Notes under the pieces: generated by a model
What the model saw: only the letters and a program-made list of their open reading frames with translations
Told to the model about the DNA's origin: nothing
Databases searched by the model: none
NCBI GenBank assembly: GCA_017420605.1
Contig: JAFOIS010000223.1
Location: 1 to 6,211 of the forward strand
Direction: 5' to 3'
DNA length: 6,211 nucleotides
Source: Lachnospiraceae bacterium
Lineage (GTDB): Bacteria; Bacillota; Clostridia; Lachnospirales; Lachnospiraceae
In this document: positions 5,951 to 6,211 of the stretch, in pieces
How positions within the stretch are numbered: position 1 is the stretch's first letter
Layout: each line of letters starts with the position of its first letter
Made by a program: the position numbers and the translations under genes

Positions 5951-6211
5951 ATGAGACTGATTCGAAATGAAATGCCCAATGTCTGGCAGGCACGCTGGAT
6001 CGATCCGGAACTGCCGCACGACCCTGAAGAAAGGCAGCCGTCTTCCGTGCTCCGCCGCCGTTTTGCGGCGGAGGGTGCGGAAGGCGCCCGCCTTTTTATT
6101 ACCTGTCACGGCCTTTACGAGGCGTATCTCAACGGGCAGCGCGTCGGTGATTTCGTCCTGGCGCCCGGAACCGGGGATTACACAAAGCGCCTTACGGTAC
6201 AGTGCTACGAC
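5951..6211 (+). CDS. Alpha-L-rhamnosidase, GH78 type (N-terminal part, runs off window)
   Basis: The first 87 residues are present and the frame is open to the window end. The segment matches the N-terminal accessory (beta-sandwich) domain of bacterial GH78 alpha-L-rhamnosidases. WQARWIDPE (~12-20) is followed by RRRFA, then the family signature: ARLFITCHGLYEAYLNG (~46-62), RVGDFVLAPG (~64-73) and DYTKRL (~76-81). The usual Gly-Trp-Thr after the LAPG motif is replaced here by Gly-Thr-Gly. The enzyme family removes terminal alpha-linked L-rhamnose by an inverting mechanism. The catalytic barrel is outside the window, so activity cannot be checked. There is no signal peptide, which places it in the cytoplasm with the GH2 enzyme. 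Full-length members are often 700-1,000 residues. It is the third gene of the rightward operon. Confidence 0.88.
   Translation, partial: MRLIRNEMPNVWQARWIDPELPHDPEERQPSSVLRRRFAAEGAEGARLFITCHGLYEAYLNGQRVGDFVLAPGTGDYTKRLTVQCYD

Overview
The window looks like chromosomal DNA from a high-GC gut- or rumen-type Clostridia member, most likely Lachnospiraceae or a relative. Three things suggest this: strong AGGAGG-type ribosome binding sites, a Gram-positive-style lipoprotein, and a glycan-utilisation locus of the Firmicutes kind (AraC regulator, GPH symporter and cytoplasmic glycosidases, with no SusC/SusD pair). The taxonomic call is inference; there is no rRNA or other marker here. No tRNA, rRNA, CRISPR array, insertion sequence or phage gene is visible.

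Layout. Positions 1-555 (minus) hold the N-terminal 185 residues of a secreted lipoprotein of the 5'-nucleotidase/2',3'-cyclic phosphodiesterase metallophosphoesterase family, cut by the window edge. A 117-bp gap with a good candidate promoter separates it from an AraC-family regulator at 673-1941 (minus). A divergent control region at 1942-2126 carries promoter-like elements for both directions, a dyad, phased T-tracts and a leader hairpin. Three genes then run rightward: a GPH-family sugar:cation symporter (2127-3617), a GH2 beta-galactosidase-like enzyme (3632-5833, 14 bp downstream), and the first 87 codons of a GH78 alpha-L-rhamnosidase (5951 to the window end).

How the genes fit together. 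The symporter would import a glycoside, and the two glycosidases, which show no signal peptide, would act on it in the cytoplasm. GH78 would remove terminal rhamnose and GH2 a beta-linked galactose or related sugar. The divergently transcribed regulator, with an N-terminal sensor-like region, is the natural controller. The likely substrate class is a small rhamnose-containing galactoside or similar oligosaccharide or plant glycoside; the actual substrate cannot be read from sequence. The phosphatase lipoprotein is probably a functionally separate neighbour.

The family calls are ordinary carbohydrate-utilisation biology, and I see no strong evidence for a wholly new system. The points most worth a second look are the unassigned helical C-terminal tail of the GH2 enzyme, the stop-free Gly/Ala/Ser-rich spacer that keeps GH2 and GH78 in one frame apart from a single TAA, the charged insert and unassigned sensor of the regulator, and the organised divergent control region.
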